The notes below the pieces were generated by a model. The model ran no database searches, was not told the origin of the DNA, and was given only the letters and a program-made list of their open reading frames with translations. Shown one piece after another: positions 11,325 through 22,009 of a DNA stretch of 64,000 nucleotides. Positions within the stretch are counted from its first letter, which is position 1. Each line of letters opens with the position of its first letter. Both the position numbers and the translations under genes were made by a program. Source of the stretch: Ailurus styani (taxonomy: Eukaryota; Chordata; Mammalia; Carnivora; Ailuridae); contig LNAC01000860.1 of assembly GCA_002007465.1 (NCBI GenBank), positions 7,225 through 71,224 on the forward strand, in the 5' to 3' direction.

Positions 11325-14300
11325 ATGGCACTAAATTCATATCGTTCAATAGTTACCCTGAATGTAAATGGGCTAAACGCCCTAATCAAAAGACATAGGA
11401 TATCAGGATGGATAAAAAGAAAAACAAGACCCATCGATATGCTGTCTACAAGAAACTCATTTTAGATCCAAAGTCACCTCCAGATTTAAAGTGAGGGGTG
11501 GAAAACAATTTACCATGCTAATGGACATCAAAAGAAAGTTGGGGTGGCAATCCTTATATCAGATAAATTAGATTTTAACTCAAAGACTATAATAAAAGAT
11601 GAGGAAGGACATTATATCATACTTAAAGGGTCTGTCCAACAAGAAGATCTAACAATTTTAAATATCTATGCTCCTAATATGGGAGCAGCCAATTATAGAA
11701 ACCAATTAATAGCAAAATCAAAACAACACATTGACAGTAATACAATAATAAGAGGGGACTTCTAACACTCCCCTCGCTGAAATGGACAGATCATCTAAGC
11801 AAAAGATCTATGAGGAAATAAAAGCTTTAAATGACACACTGGACCAGATGGACATCACTGATATATTCAGAACATTCCATCACAAAGCAACAGAACGCAT
11901 TCCTCTCTAGTACACATGGAACATTCTCCAGAATAAAACACATCCTGGGTAACAAATTAGCTCTCAACTGGTACCAAAAGATTGGGATCATTCCCTGCAT
12001 ATTTTCAGACCACAATGCTTTGAAACAAGAACTCAGCCACAAGAGGAAAGTTGGAAAGAACTAAAATACATGGAGGCTAAAGAGCCTATTAAATCCTACT
12101 AAAGAATGAATGGGTCAACAAGGAAATTAAAGAAGAATTTTAAAAATTCATGGAAACAAATGAAAATGAAAACACAACTGTTCAAAATCTTTGGGACACA
12201 GGAAAGGCAGTCCTGAGAAGAAAGTGTATATCAATACAAGCCTTTCTCAAGAAACAAGAAAGGTCTCAAGTACAAAAGCTAACCTTACACTTAAAGGAGC
12301 TGGAGAAAGAACAGCAAAGAAAACCTAAACCCAGCAGGAGAAGAGAAATAATAAAGATCAGAGCAGAAATCAATGAAATAGAAACCAGAAGAACAGTAGA
12401 AAAAATCAACAAAACTAAGAGCTGGTTCTTTGAAACAATTAATAAGATTGATAACCCCCTGGCCATATTTATCCAGAAGAAAAGAGAAAGGACCCAAATT
12501 AATAAAATCATGAATGAAAAAGGAGAGATCACAACCAACACCAAAGAAATGCAATTATAAGAACATATTATGAGCAAATAAACACCACCAAATTTGACAA
12601 TCTGGAAGAAATGGATGCATTCCCAGATACATCTAACCTACCAAAATTGAAAAAGGAAGAAATAGAAAACCTGAACAGACCCATAACCAGTAAGGAGATT
12701 GAAGCAGTCATCAAAAATCTCCCAACAAACAAGAGCCCAGGGCTAGACGGCTTCCCAGGGGAATTCTACCAAAGATTTAAGGAGGAATTAATACCTATTC
12801 TCGTGAAACTGTTCCAAAAAATAGAAATGGAAGGAAAACTTCCAAACTCATTTTATGAGGCCAGCATTACTTGATCCCAAAACCAGACAAAGAACCCCAT
12901 CAAAAAGGAGAATTACAGACCAATATCCTTGATGAACATGGATGCAAAAATTCTCACAAAAATACTAGCCAATAGGATCCAACAGTAGATTAAAAGGATT
13001 ATTCACCATGACCAAGTGGGATTTATTCCTGGGCTGCAAGGTTGGTTCAACAACCATAAAACAATCAGTGTGATACATGAATAAAAGAAAAAAAACATAT
13101 GATCCTCTCAATAGATGCTGAAAAAGCATTTGACAAAGTACAGCATAACTTCATGATCAAAACTCTTCACAATGTAGGGATAGGGAGTACATACCTCAAT
13201 ATCATAAGAGCCATCTATGAAAAACCCACAGCAAATATCATTCTTAATGGAGAAAAACTGAGAACTTTTTCCCTAAGGTCAGGAACACACCAAGGCTGTC
13301 CACTATCACCACTGCTATTCAACATAGTACTAGAAGTCCTAGCCTCAGCAATCAGACAACAAAAAGAAATAAAAGGCATCTGCATCAGCAAAGAAGAAGT
13401 CAAACTCATTCTCTGTAGATGATATGATACTTTATGTAGAAAGCTCAAAAGACTCCACTCCAAAACTGTTAGAACTCATACAGGAATTCAGTAAAGCATC
13501 AGGATATAAAATCAATGCACAGAAATCAGTTGTGTTTCTATACACCAACAGCAAGACAGAAGAAAGAGAAATAAAGGAGTGAATCAAATTTAAAATTGCA
13601 CCGAAAACCATAAGATACCTAGGAATAAACCTAACCAAAGAGGCAAAGAATCTGTACTCAGAAAAATATAAAGTACTCATGAGAGAAATTGAGGAAGACA
13701 AAAAGAAATAGAAAAACGTTCCATACTCATGGATTGGAAGAACAAATATTGTGAAAATGTCTATGCTATCTAAAGCAATGTACACATTTCATGCAATCCC
13801 CATCAAAATACCATCAATTTATTTCAAAGAAATGGAACAAATAATCCTAAAATTTATATGGAACCAGAAAAGACCCCGAATAGCCAGAGGAATGTTGAAA
13901 AAGAAAACCAAAGTTGGCAGCATCACAATTCCAGACTTCAAGCTCTATTACAAAGCTGTCATCATCAAGACATTATGGTACTGGCACAAAAACAGACACA
14001 TAGATCAGTGGAACAGAATAGAGAGCCCAGAAATGGACCCTCAACTCTATGGTCAACTAATCTTCGACAAAGCAGGAAAGAATGTCCAATGGGAAAAAGA
14101 CAGTCTCTTCAACAACTGGCGTTGGGAAAACTGGTTAGCCACATGCAGAAAAATGAAACTGGGTCATTTCCTTACACCACACTCAAAAATACACTCAATG
14201 GATGAATGACCTCAGTGTGAGATAGGAATCCATCCAAATCCTTGAGGAGAACATAGGCAGCAATCTCTTCAACCTCATCCACAGCAAACTCTTCCTGGAA

Positions 14301-14815
14301 ACATCACCAAAGGCAAGGGAAAAAATGAAATATTGGAGCTTCATCAAGATTAAAAGTTTTTGCACAGCAAAGGAAACAATCAATAAAACCAAAGGACAAT
14401 TGACAGAATGGGAGAAGATATTTGCAAGTGACATATCAGATAAAGGGCTAGTATCCAAAATCTATAAAGAACTTATCAAACTCAACATCCAAAGAACAAA
14501 TCATCCAATCAATAAATGGGCAGAAGACATGAACAGACATTTCTCCAAAGAAGACATCCAAATGGCCAACAGACACATAAGAAAGTGCTCAACATCTCTC
14601 AGCATCAGGGAAATACAAATCAAAACCACAGTGAGATACCACCTCACACCAGTCAGAATGGCTAAAATTAACAAGTCAGGAAATGATAGGTGTTGGAGAG
14701 GATGTGGAGAAAGGGGAACCCTCCTACACTATTGGTGGGAATGCAATCTGGTGCAGCCACTCTGGGAAACAGTATTGAGATTCCTCAAAAAGTTGAAAAT
14801 AGAGCTATCCCTTTT
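11325..14815 (+). pseudogene. L1 ORF2 remnant (endonuclease / reverse transcriptase)
   Basis: ORF2p nicks target DNA and reverse-transcribes L1 RNA. The ATG at 11325 opens the endonuclease domain (about 11325-12060); a one-base change makes the GDF motif at about 11756 read GDF-stop. The reverse-transcriptase domain covers about 12610-13480: [15 protein letters not shown] (12730), [10 protein letters not shown] (13105), [20 protein letters not shown] (13270, with H where R is usual). The catalytic block at about 13410 is frameshifted and reads FSVDD instead of FADD. The C-terminal region (13751-14209 and 14325-14815) ends with an intact CX3CX7HX4C motif (CWRGC...HYWWEC, about 14690-14745). 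The final part of ORF2 is missing. Confidence 0.9.
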
Positions 14816-14973
14816 TTTTTAACATTCCTTTGGGAAAAAAAACCAAAATGAAAAAAAAAAACAAAAAACAACACAAAATCATACAACAAAACAAACAAAA
14901 ATGAATAAAACAAAATCCTATATCTATATTATCTATTTCTGTTTCTATATCTATGTCTGTCTCTGACTCTATC

Positions 14974-15018
<45 letters not shown>

Positions 15019-15044
15019 ATCTATTAGATTGGTCAATTGAACAT
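14816..15044. repeat. L1-L1 junction with A-rich DNA and (ATCT)n microsatellite
   Basis: T-run and A-rich stretch (14811-14920) at the break of the plus-strand L1, then degenerate and perfect ATCT units at about 14930-15020. Probably part of the reverse-oriented L1 5' UTR expanded by slippage, but not alignable by eye. Confidence 0.6.
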
Positions 15045-15352
15045 ACCCTATAAGTATCCAAAAAATAAGGTTAAAAACAATGAAGGGATAAAATATGATT
15101 ATAACAATGAAAATTTAAAAATGATTAAAAAGTCTTGATAAGATATAAGAGCTAAGAACCTTAAAATAGGAAAAGGGAAACATTTTAAAAGAAAAAAGTA
15201 AGAAAAAAATTCAAAGAAAAAAACAATTCAATGAATTTAACTTTGAACGACTGAAGAATCATGGGGAAAAAGCTATGAATTCTCTGCGTTGCTTTCCCAT
15301 AGCTCCGGAGTTCCACAATGCTCAGCAATCTTGAACTTGACTTTGACTGGAT

Positions 15353-15393
15353 GGGTTTTGTTTTGTTTTGTTTTGTTTTTTGTTTGTTTGTTT
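15353..15393. repeat. (GTTTT)n / (GTTT)n run
   Basis: Short pentanucleotide and tetranucleotide run within the reverse L1 5' UTR. Confidence 0.85.
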
Positions 15394-15479
15394 CTTGGTC
15401 TTCTGGGGGAGGGGCCTGTTGCTGTGATTCTCAAGTGTCTCTGCCCAAGGCGGATTCCCACTGCCCTCGCCAGGGGCCA

Positions 15480-16328
15480 GGCTAAGTAATCAGCTCGGGT
15501 TTGCTCTCGGGAGCTTTTGTTCCCTGAACGCTTTCCGTACCTCGTTGGAGGATGGGACTGAAAATGGCGGCTCCCAGTCTCCGACCGGAGGAGCCGAGAG
15601 CCTGGGGCCTCAGTCCTTAGCGCGCCTCAGAGAAAAGCAGTTCCTCCCGTCTCCTGGTCTCCGGCCGCTCTCCAAGCTCACCCGGCCTGTGACCGAGCGT
15701 CTCTGTCTCTGGCGCGGCCCCGTTTAGAATCTCCGAACCCGGCAGATTCCTGCAGCCGCTCCCGCACCGCTCCTCCCGGAGGAGGAAGGTGAGTCTCTCC
15801 GGGTCTGCCCCCCGTGGGGTCCCCGTGGCCCGGCTGTGCTTCAGATCACAGCCCAGGTAACCCCGAGCTGAGAGACACCTCAGCTCAGCTCCGTCTCTCC
15901 CGCCGGCTTCTCTCTGATACCTGGGAGCTCGGTCGCACTCAGATACCTCTAGTCTTTTTGTGTCCCCGTGGGTCCTGAGACCACACTGTCCCTGCAGGGG
16001 CTTCACCCCCCACTTGGCCTCTGGGGTGACATCCCTCAGTGGAGCTGACTTCTAACAGTTCCGAGTCCGTGCTCCGCTGCTCGCTCCCTTGCCAGCAGCC
16101 GGCCCCTCCCCCTGGGTCTATCTTCCCGTCGCCTCAGATTCACTTCTCCGCACGTCCTACCTTCCAGAAGGCGGTCAATTTTCTGTTCCTAGAATTGCTG
16201 TTCTTCTTCTCCTCGATCTCCGGTAGAATTTGTAGGTGTTCAGAATAGTTTGATAGCTCTCTGGGTGAATTCCTGGGACCTGATGATAATCGGTCTCCTA
16301 CTCCTCCGCCATCTTGCCGCTCCTCCTT
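15480..16328 (-). promoter_or_regulatory. CpG-rich L1 5' UTR, candidate promoter
   Basis: A GC-rich, CpG-dense block of roughly 850 bp, standing out from an AT-rich window. It corresponds to the internal promoter region of an L1. Its sense direction points left, into the antisense of the neighbouring L1 ORF2; L1 5' UTRs can also fire antisense, which here would be rightward past 16.33 kb. Reading frames across it are by-products of high GC. Confidence 0.55.
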
Positions 16329-16599
16329 CGATAGCTAAGTCTTCTACCTGCATCTGTATTCGCCATATTACAGTATATTGTTTTGGTTCAAGAGTATAGA
16401 GAATGTTTGGTCTTTCCATCAGTCTGGTTAGAAAAAGGAAGCCTGTTTGATAATTATAGGTATTCTTTTATCATATTAAACCAAACATTTACAGGTAATA
16501 ATTTTTATAGGTGACTTACAATTTGGAACCTGAAATTATATTAATGAACATTAAGATCCATTAGTTTATCTTTTGTTTGAATTTATCTATTATTTGCAA

Positions 16600-17595
16600 T
16601 TTTGTAACATCTTGCTTTTGTCATTTGGAAAACAATAGTTCACTGAGTTAGACAAACATTCTAAATCTTGGTATGTTTCACATACAAGAACAATCATGTT
16701 CATCAACATCACCATGAATCTCATCAGAGAGTTATTAAGCTCATAACAAGAGATGCAAGTTCTCTGAAATTCTAATTTTCTTTTGAATGACTGCCTTCAG
16801 CATTTACAACAAATACTATGATTTACCTTTAAGTGACATTCTCACTTCATCCACTTTTGAGCAAATGTTTGCCAAATACCCAGATCTGAATAATTGCACT
16901 TTGTTAGTTGTTTTTTCAAGGAAAAATACTGTTTCATGAAAAACTGGCTAGTTCAGCTAGCAACTCAATCACACAAGTGTTTTTCCTCCAGGTAACCATC
17001 GTACTTGATATGGAACAGAACTGCTTCAGGTGAACTTTCCATTTTGCCACAATAAAAATGTCAGAATTAGTGCAATTAATATTTTTTCTTGTTTTCTCAT
17101 GATATTCTTAAGTAAAACTGGCTTTTATTGCTCTGGACATGCACTCTGGTAAAGAAACAATGATTAGTGGGTTTGCACTGATTCATGGTCAGGCATATTA
17201 GTTTTAGCCAACATCACTTTGGTTTCATCAGTTTAAAGGTCAGCCCAACTAATGGAGCACCTGGGTGGCACAGTAGGTTAAGCAGCCCACTCAATTTCAG
17301 CCCAGGTCATGATCTCAAGGTCCTGGGATTGAGCCCCGCATCAGGCTCCACTCTCAGCAGGGAGTCTGCTTAAGGATTCTCTCCCTCTCTCTCTCTGCTC
17401 CTCCCCCCCGACTCACATGCTTTCTCTCTAAAACAAATAAATAAATCTTTTTTAAAAAGGTCCATGTAATTGAAATAAGCAAAAAAATTCTTCATATCAT
17501 TATGACAATAATTTTGATTTGGGGGAATCCTCTACAAGAGTCTCATATATCTCCAGAAACCATATTTTGAGAATTTCCATTATAAGCTATACCTA
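16600..17595 (-). pseudogene. Fossil hAT-type transposase (Charlie-like), split by a SINE
   Basis: Minus-strand readings resemble hAT/Charlie-derived proteins, with stops and frame changes: at about 17030-16985 a CSISSTMVTWR segment (compare the conserved ...VRWLSRG region), at about 16970-16890 ELASFFMKQYFSLKKQLT, then ...WQTFAQK..., then a SLKGK motif at about 16840-16825 in the position of the family's usual LSLQGK. This order matches the C-terminal part of hAT transposases. A SINE at 17253-17459 interrupts the upstream part. No inverted ends were identified. It could be a decayed domesticated copy or a plain repeat; it is not a working gene. Confidence 0.5.
17253..17459 (+). mobile_element. 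Carnivore tRNA-Lys SINE
   Basis: Begins GGAGCACCTGGGTGGCACAG and ends with AAATAAATAAATC and an A/T tail. Diverged from the young copies, with a degraded head box. It sits in the presumed transposase fossil. Confidence 0.9.
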
Positions 17596-17802
17596 GTCAT
17601 AATGTCCTCCCTTCCCTATAATTTGAATTCCACTGAAAACCCAGCCATTTGGAATTCAGGGCAAGCAGGAAGATTCCTTGCTGGTTCCATTACTCTAACT
17701 TACAGAAACCTGAGTGTGTAAATTCTGTCTCTTTATTATTGAGTGTAACTAAATAATATGTGTCCTTCCAAGGAACACCTTCTATATATTTCATCTACAT
17801 GA
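17596..17802. other. Short unique spacer
   Basis: No gene or repeat recognised. Confidence 0.4.
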
Positions 17803-18655
17803 CTGTATTGGGTTAGACAGTGTATTAATCAGGGTTCTTCAGAGAAACAGAACCAGTGTGTGTGTGTGTGAGTGTGTGTATACATACACAGAGAGAAAGA
17901 TTTAGGGAATTGACTCATGCAGTTATGGAGGTTATCAAGTCTCAAATCTGCAAGGTGGTTCGGCAGACTGAAGACTCAGAAACAGCCAATGATGCAGTTT
18001 AAGTCTAAAGTTAGTCATCTCACAGAATTCCCTTTCGCTTGGGGGAGGTTAGTCTTTTGTTCCATTTGGGCCTTCAACTGATTAGATGTGGCCCACCCAT
18101 GTCATGGATGGCAATCTGTTTTACTCAAAGTCCACTGATTTAACTGCTAATCCCACCAAAAACACTCTCACAGAGCATTCAGAATAATATTTGACCACAT
18201 AGGTGGACATCACATCTCAGTCAGGTTGACACATAAAATTAACCATCGAACATAGTATTCCCCAGGTTCATATCCTTCCTAGAACCTCAGATTGTGACCA
18301 TGTTATGGAAATGGGGCCACTTCAGATGCAAATAGTTCAGATGAGGTCACAGTGGAGTAGGGTGGGGCCTTAATACAATATTGACTGGTGTGTCCTTATT
18401 AAAAGAGAATGCATTGGGAGATACAACAAAATGACAAAATCAGAGAGATTAGAGTGAGGTATCCACAAACCAAGGAAAAACCAAGGATTTCCGGTAACAC
18501 CAGAAGTTAATTGAAAGGATCCCCTAAAGTCTTCAGAGAGATCATGGCCAGCTCTTGATTTCAGACTTCCAGCCTCCAGATCTGTGAGGGAACACATTTC
18601 TGTCATTTTAAGCCACCGGGTAGATGGCATTTTGTGGCCACAGTCCTAAGAAATG
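17803..18655 (+). mobile_element. MLT1-type MaLR LTR, interrupted by another LTR
   Basis: The main body is at 18247-18655: GTTCATATCC, CAGATTGTGACC, GACTGGTGTGTCCTTATTA, TCAGACTTCCAGCCTCCAGA, TCATTTTAAGCCACC, in MLT1 order and orientation. A short piece resembling the MLT1 start (TGTATTGGGTTAGACA) lies at 17803-17820, on the other side of the inserted ERVL-like LTR. No internal retroviral genes remain. Confidence 0.7.
17821..18246 (+). mobile_element. ERVL-type solo LTR nested in the MLT1 LTR
   Basis: Starts TGTATTAATCAGGGTTCTTC and ends near AAAATTAACCATCGAACA. The internal order (GAATTGACTCATGCAGTTAT, GCCTTCAACTGATTAGATG, TTTACTCAAAGTCCACTGAT) is that of an ERVL-like LTR. A (TG)n run lies at 17859-17880. 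Only the LTR is present. Confidence 0.65.
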
Positions 18656-20423
18656 AATACAATGACTATCCTACCAAATGGCATAAGTGTGTCAAGGTAG
18701 AAGCAAAGATCTCTTCATGAGTAAGAATAATCAGGGTTTGTCCAGTAAGGGTGGGGCAGCAAGAGAAAGACCCCAGACCACATGCTCACTGACCTGTAGG
18801 GAGGAGAGAGAGAGAAAGAGAGATAAGGCTAGGGGTTGGGCAGAAAACCCAGGCAGGAGAGGGAGAACAGTGAGACTCAGAGCCTGAGTCACCTCCAAAA
18901 TGAAGGAGGCCAATTGAGGACATAGGGAGGGAGGGTCAGAAATGTCTTAGTCCCTTTCTAAGATACAGTTAAGTATCCTGGAGACCTTTTCAGAGAGCTA
19001 TCTAAGAGTCTCCAAGGGTCCCAACTTTGCTTTCTGCAAAATTAGGAGTATGAAAGAGAAGAAGAGCCAGAGGGGTTGAGAGGGAGAGCCAGATCTGCCA
19101 TCACTCAGGACGGGAAAGAAAATGTCAGATCGCAGCTGGTAAATAAGATGTTACAGCAAAGCTTGAAAAGCCGGGTTCTTTCTCCTTTGTAAAGGCTCTA
19201 CCTGCATAACATGAAGGGGCTCAGTGACAGACACATTAAAACACCATTAAACTGTGAAATAGAACACAGTGTGAAAATAGATTTAACCTTCACAGTGTAT
19301 CGATCTCCACCCCGTGCCGTGCCCAAGTTCTTGGACAACTGTTTTATAATAGGTTTTACTTATTTTCCTGTTGCTGTTCTGACTTCCTCAGAGGAGGGTG
19401 TTATTTCTAAAAGCTCCCTGACAGTGGAAAGAAGCAGACTTGCTTCTCAGGCAGCACCTGGCCTTGGAAGTCTCCTGCCAGCAGCTCCACAAACAGAAAT
19501 CAGTTTGGTGAAAGTGAGGAATGACTTTGTGGTGGCCGCTGGGACAACAGACGCCCAAGGAGGAGGTGGAGAAATGCCATCTTCTCGGGGAGGGGTGAGG
19601 GGAGGGGAGAGGGCTGAGTCCATGCAATGGTGGACTGACTAACCGTGGCAGGATGTGGGTGCCCACACCTCTTGTGATTAAGTTTAGGCACCTGAGGGCA
19701 AGGGGATCTTGCTGCCTTTGTAGGATGGCCCTTATGTTTTATTTTTTACTTCAAAATACATCCATACACACACACAATCAAAATTCTTTTCATAATAATG
19801 GAGAGAAGAGAATCCATCCCCTGTAACAAAAATGATCAAAGAGCTAGAACTCTCTAAATAATCTTCTGGCTAATTGTTGGCCTACATGAGTAGATTAACA
19901 AAGAGTAACACAAAGACAACAAAAACCACTTACTTCTCATGGAAACACTCACGTTTAACTTTGCAAATAGCTTAGAGGACTGAGTAAATCGGAAGATACA
20001 TTTCTAGTTCAACCTTAAGGCTAAAACGCCCAAGTAGCCCTTAGATGTGAGACTTCAGCCTCATTTTTTTCTCCAACCACCATATATGGGAAATGAACGT
20101 CTGAGGAGTAGCCCTTTCCTACATTGTAGCCAAACCGGAGAAAAACCATAATGAAGAGATCAGCATGTAGCAGAGCATCTAAGGAACCAGATCACACCTA
20201 ATGGTGAACAAATAAATTCTCTTTGGGATTAGAAACATAAAGAAGTTACCTCATTTTGTTATTATTATTTAAAATTATTGCATAAATAATAACTGATGGG
20301 GTAAAATACAAAAATGGGGTAATAGCTCTAACAATGAAGGGGATAAAGAAAAAGCTTCCTATAGGTTGCATGATTGCCTCCCTTGAAAATGCAATAAGAT
20401 CTATTAAAGTCATTAAAACAAGC
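18656..20423. other. Intergenic, no supported gene
   Basis: Includes GA-rich stretches near 18800-18850 and 19040-19110. An open frame of 143 codons at 19211-19639 shows no family resemblance and no coding-like neighbours; I do not call it a gene. Confidence 0.4.
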
Positions 20424-20435
20424 AATTGATTTAAA

Positions 20436-20599
20436 GGGCACCTGGGTGGCTCAGTTGGGAGCTACCCTTGATTTCAGCTCAGGTCATGATCTCAGGGTCA
20501 TGAGATCGAGTCCCGCATTGGGCTTTGCTCTGTCCATGGAGCCTGCTTAAGATTCTCTCTCTCTCTCCCTCTCCCTATCCCCTCTAAAAAAATAGTAAT
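20436..20599 (+). mobile_element. Carnivore tRNA-Lys SINE, short form
   Basis: Starts GGGCACCTGGGTGGCTCAG and ends in CTCTAAAAAAATAGTAAT. Target-site duplication AATTGATTTAAA / AATTGACTTAAA at 20424-20435 and 20600-20611. Confidence 0.9.
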
Positions 20600-20614
20600 A
20601 ATTGACTTAAATAC

Positions 20615-20985
20615 ATTTGTGGGTTAAAACTATATATGAAATACCAGTAATTTCCTTTGAAAGTAGAATAAGAAAAGGATCCTTCTCCAAAAAGATTGCA
20701 TGAAATTGCAACAACAAATATAAACAATATATAACAAATATAAAATAAATTGGAAATAATCCCTATAGGAAATGAGTAGAACTCATATGAAGAAAAAAAT
20801 GTGAAATATTATGTCCTGTTTACACATTGAGAGATTAATATTGTGAAGATTATAAATCATCCAAAAATAATTTATGAATATAATGAAATTCCAGTAGGAT
20901 ATTTTAGAGCATGAAAAAAATCTTAAAATTTATGTAGAAGAAAAAGGTGGGATAGATAGCTTGGGACTTTTTTAAATGAAGGATA
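20615..20985 (+). mobile_element. Old L1 fragment (ORF2)
   Basis: A-rich, heavily diverged sense L1 sequence, with blocks such as TATTGTGAAGATTATAAATC and ATGAAAAAAATCTTAAAATT matching the L1 ORF2 region upstream of the C-terminal domain. Confidence 0.6.
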
Positions 20986-21004
20986 GGGAGTGACATGACC
21001 AAAC

Positions 21005-21200
21005 AGATGTTACTCATTCATTATGTAAATACTTAAGGACTGCGAGCCTTTTGCTTGTGGGAGAGGGAGAGAGAACAGACATGGCCCTGTTTCCAAGGAG
21101 CTTACAATCTAGTGAAGGAGAGTAAAAAATTAATGACCCTGACATCATAAATATCTCATTACAAGCAGTAACAAGTGCTTTACAAGAAAGCTACCAGTCA
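21005..21200 (+). mobile_element. L2 fragment
   Basis: GGCCCTGTTTCCAAGGAGCT then ACAATCTAGTGAAGGAG is the typical L2 3'-region phrase. Old and diverged. Confidence 0.55.
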
Positions 21201-21790
21201 GGGGAAGCAGTGTTTGGTGCCGCAGTTCTTCTATGCCCAAACTGGAGGACACCACTTCCTTCAACGGGCACACAAATGGTATCACTGCCCTGCCATGCAC
21301 CACACCCAAAGCCATAAGTGATGGTCTTCACAGGGAGTGACATCGAACCTGACTCAAGGATGGAAAGGGAATGTGAGTTCCCAGGGGAAGGAAAGCAGGT
21401 TTGAAAGCCCTATGATGAGCAGATCTTGGCAGAGTCAAGAAACAAAAGGAGTCTGGTGTCAACCAAAAGATGGAACTCTAGAGACTTGGGGAAAGGGTAA
21501 GAGAAACAGTTGGGGCCATGTGCAGACCATGCAACATGGAAAAGATTCTATTTGAGGGCAGCGAAAACCTCCCTAAGAGTCCTGGGCAGGGACCATATGA
21601 AACCATACCGTAATGAAACTAATGGCTTAAAGAGTTTATTCTGTTGTATGGAGAATGTCCTGGATGCAATGAAGAAGGCGCTCAGGGCGACTACATGGTG
21701 GGCTCTGAGGTGTTCCAGGAGAAGGATGGTGATGTAGGTAACCAGGGTGGGGCTGCTGGAAATGGAGAATTGAAGGACTTGACAAATATT
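21201..21790. other. Intergenic, nothing recognised
   Basis: Purine-rich sequence with two overlapping frames of about 70 codons that resemble nothing. Confidence 0.35.
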
Positions 21791-21802
21791 TAGAAGGTAG
21801 CT

Positions 21803-22000
21803 TTAAGGGTGCCTGGGTGGCTCAGTCGTTAAGCGTCTGCCTTCAGCTCAGGTCATGATCCCAGGTCCTGGGATGGAATCCTACATTGGGATCCCTGCTC
21901 AGCAAGGAGCCTGCTTCTCCCTCTCCCACTCCCCCTGCTTATGTTCCCTTTCTTGCTGTGTCTCTCTCTGTCAAATAAATAAATAAAATATTTAAAAAAA
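21803..22000 (+). mobile_element. Carnivore tRNA-Lys SINE
   Basis: Head GGGTGCCTGGGTGGCTCAGT, tail GTCAAATAAATAAATAAAAT. AGAAGGTAG occurs just before (21792-21800) and just after (22001-22009), a likely target-site duplication. Confidence 0.9.
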
Positions 22001-22009
22001 AGAAGGTAG

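Larger units (their letters stand above)
8531..14815 (+). mobile_element. Near full-length L1, 3' end missing
   Basis: Caniform L1 in sense orientation: 5' UTR from GGAGCAAGATGGCAGAGG (8531-10330), ORF1 remnant (10331-11262), short inter-ORF gap, and ORF2 remnant (11325 to about 14815). The sequence breaks off right after the Cys-rich motif, where other copies continue for about 0.3 kb of ORF2 plus 3' UTR and A-tail. Frameshifts and stops are scattered and most CpGs are lost, so it is inactive. At 14816 it abuts sequence leading into a reverse-oriented L1 5' UTR. Confidence 0.9.
14820..16328 (-). mobile_element. Reverse-oriented L1, 5' UTR only
   Basis: Read on the minus strand it starts at 16328 with the L1 head (GAGCGGCAAGATGGCGGAGG), runs through a GC-rich 5' UTR and reaches the T-rich monomer at about 15045-15200, then stops. 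It is the homologue of 8531-9850 on the opposite strand. No ORF1, ORF2 or 3' UTR of this element is present, so it lacks the A-tail end expected of an ordinary 5'-truncated insertion. CpGs are largely preserved, unlike in the plus-strand copy. Confidence 0.85.

Noticed and set aside
15545..16248. GC-rich open frames of 60-129 codons, and a possible CpG-island gene promoter
   Set aside because: The sequence is the homologue of the L1 5' UTR at 8.5-9.8 kb, so the CpG richness belongs to an L1, not to a host gene.
19211..19639. 143-codon open frame on the plus strand
   Set aside because: No start context, domain, repeat-free homology or splice structure; composition matches its noncoding surroundings and an overlapping opposite-strand frame exists.
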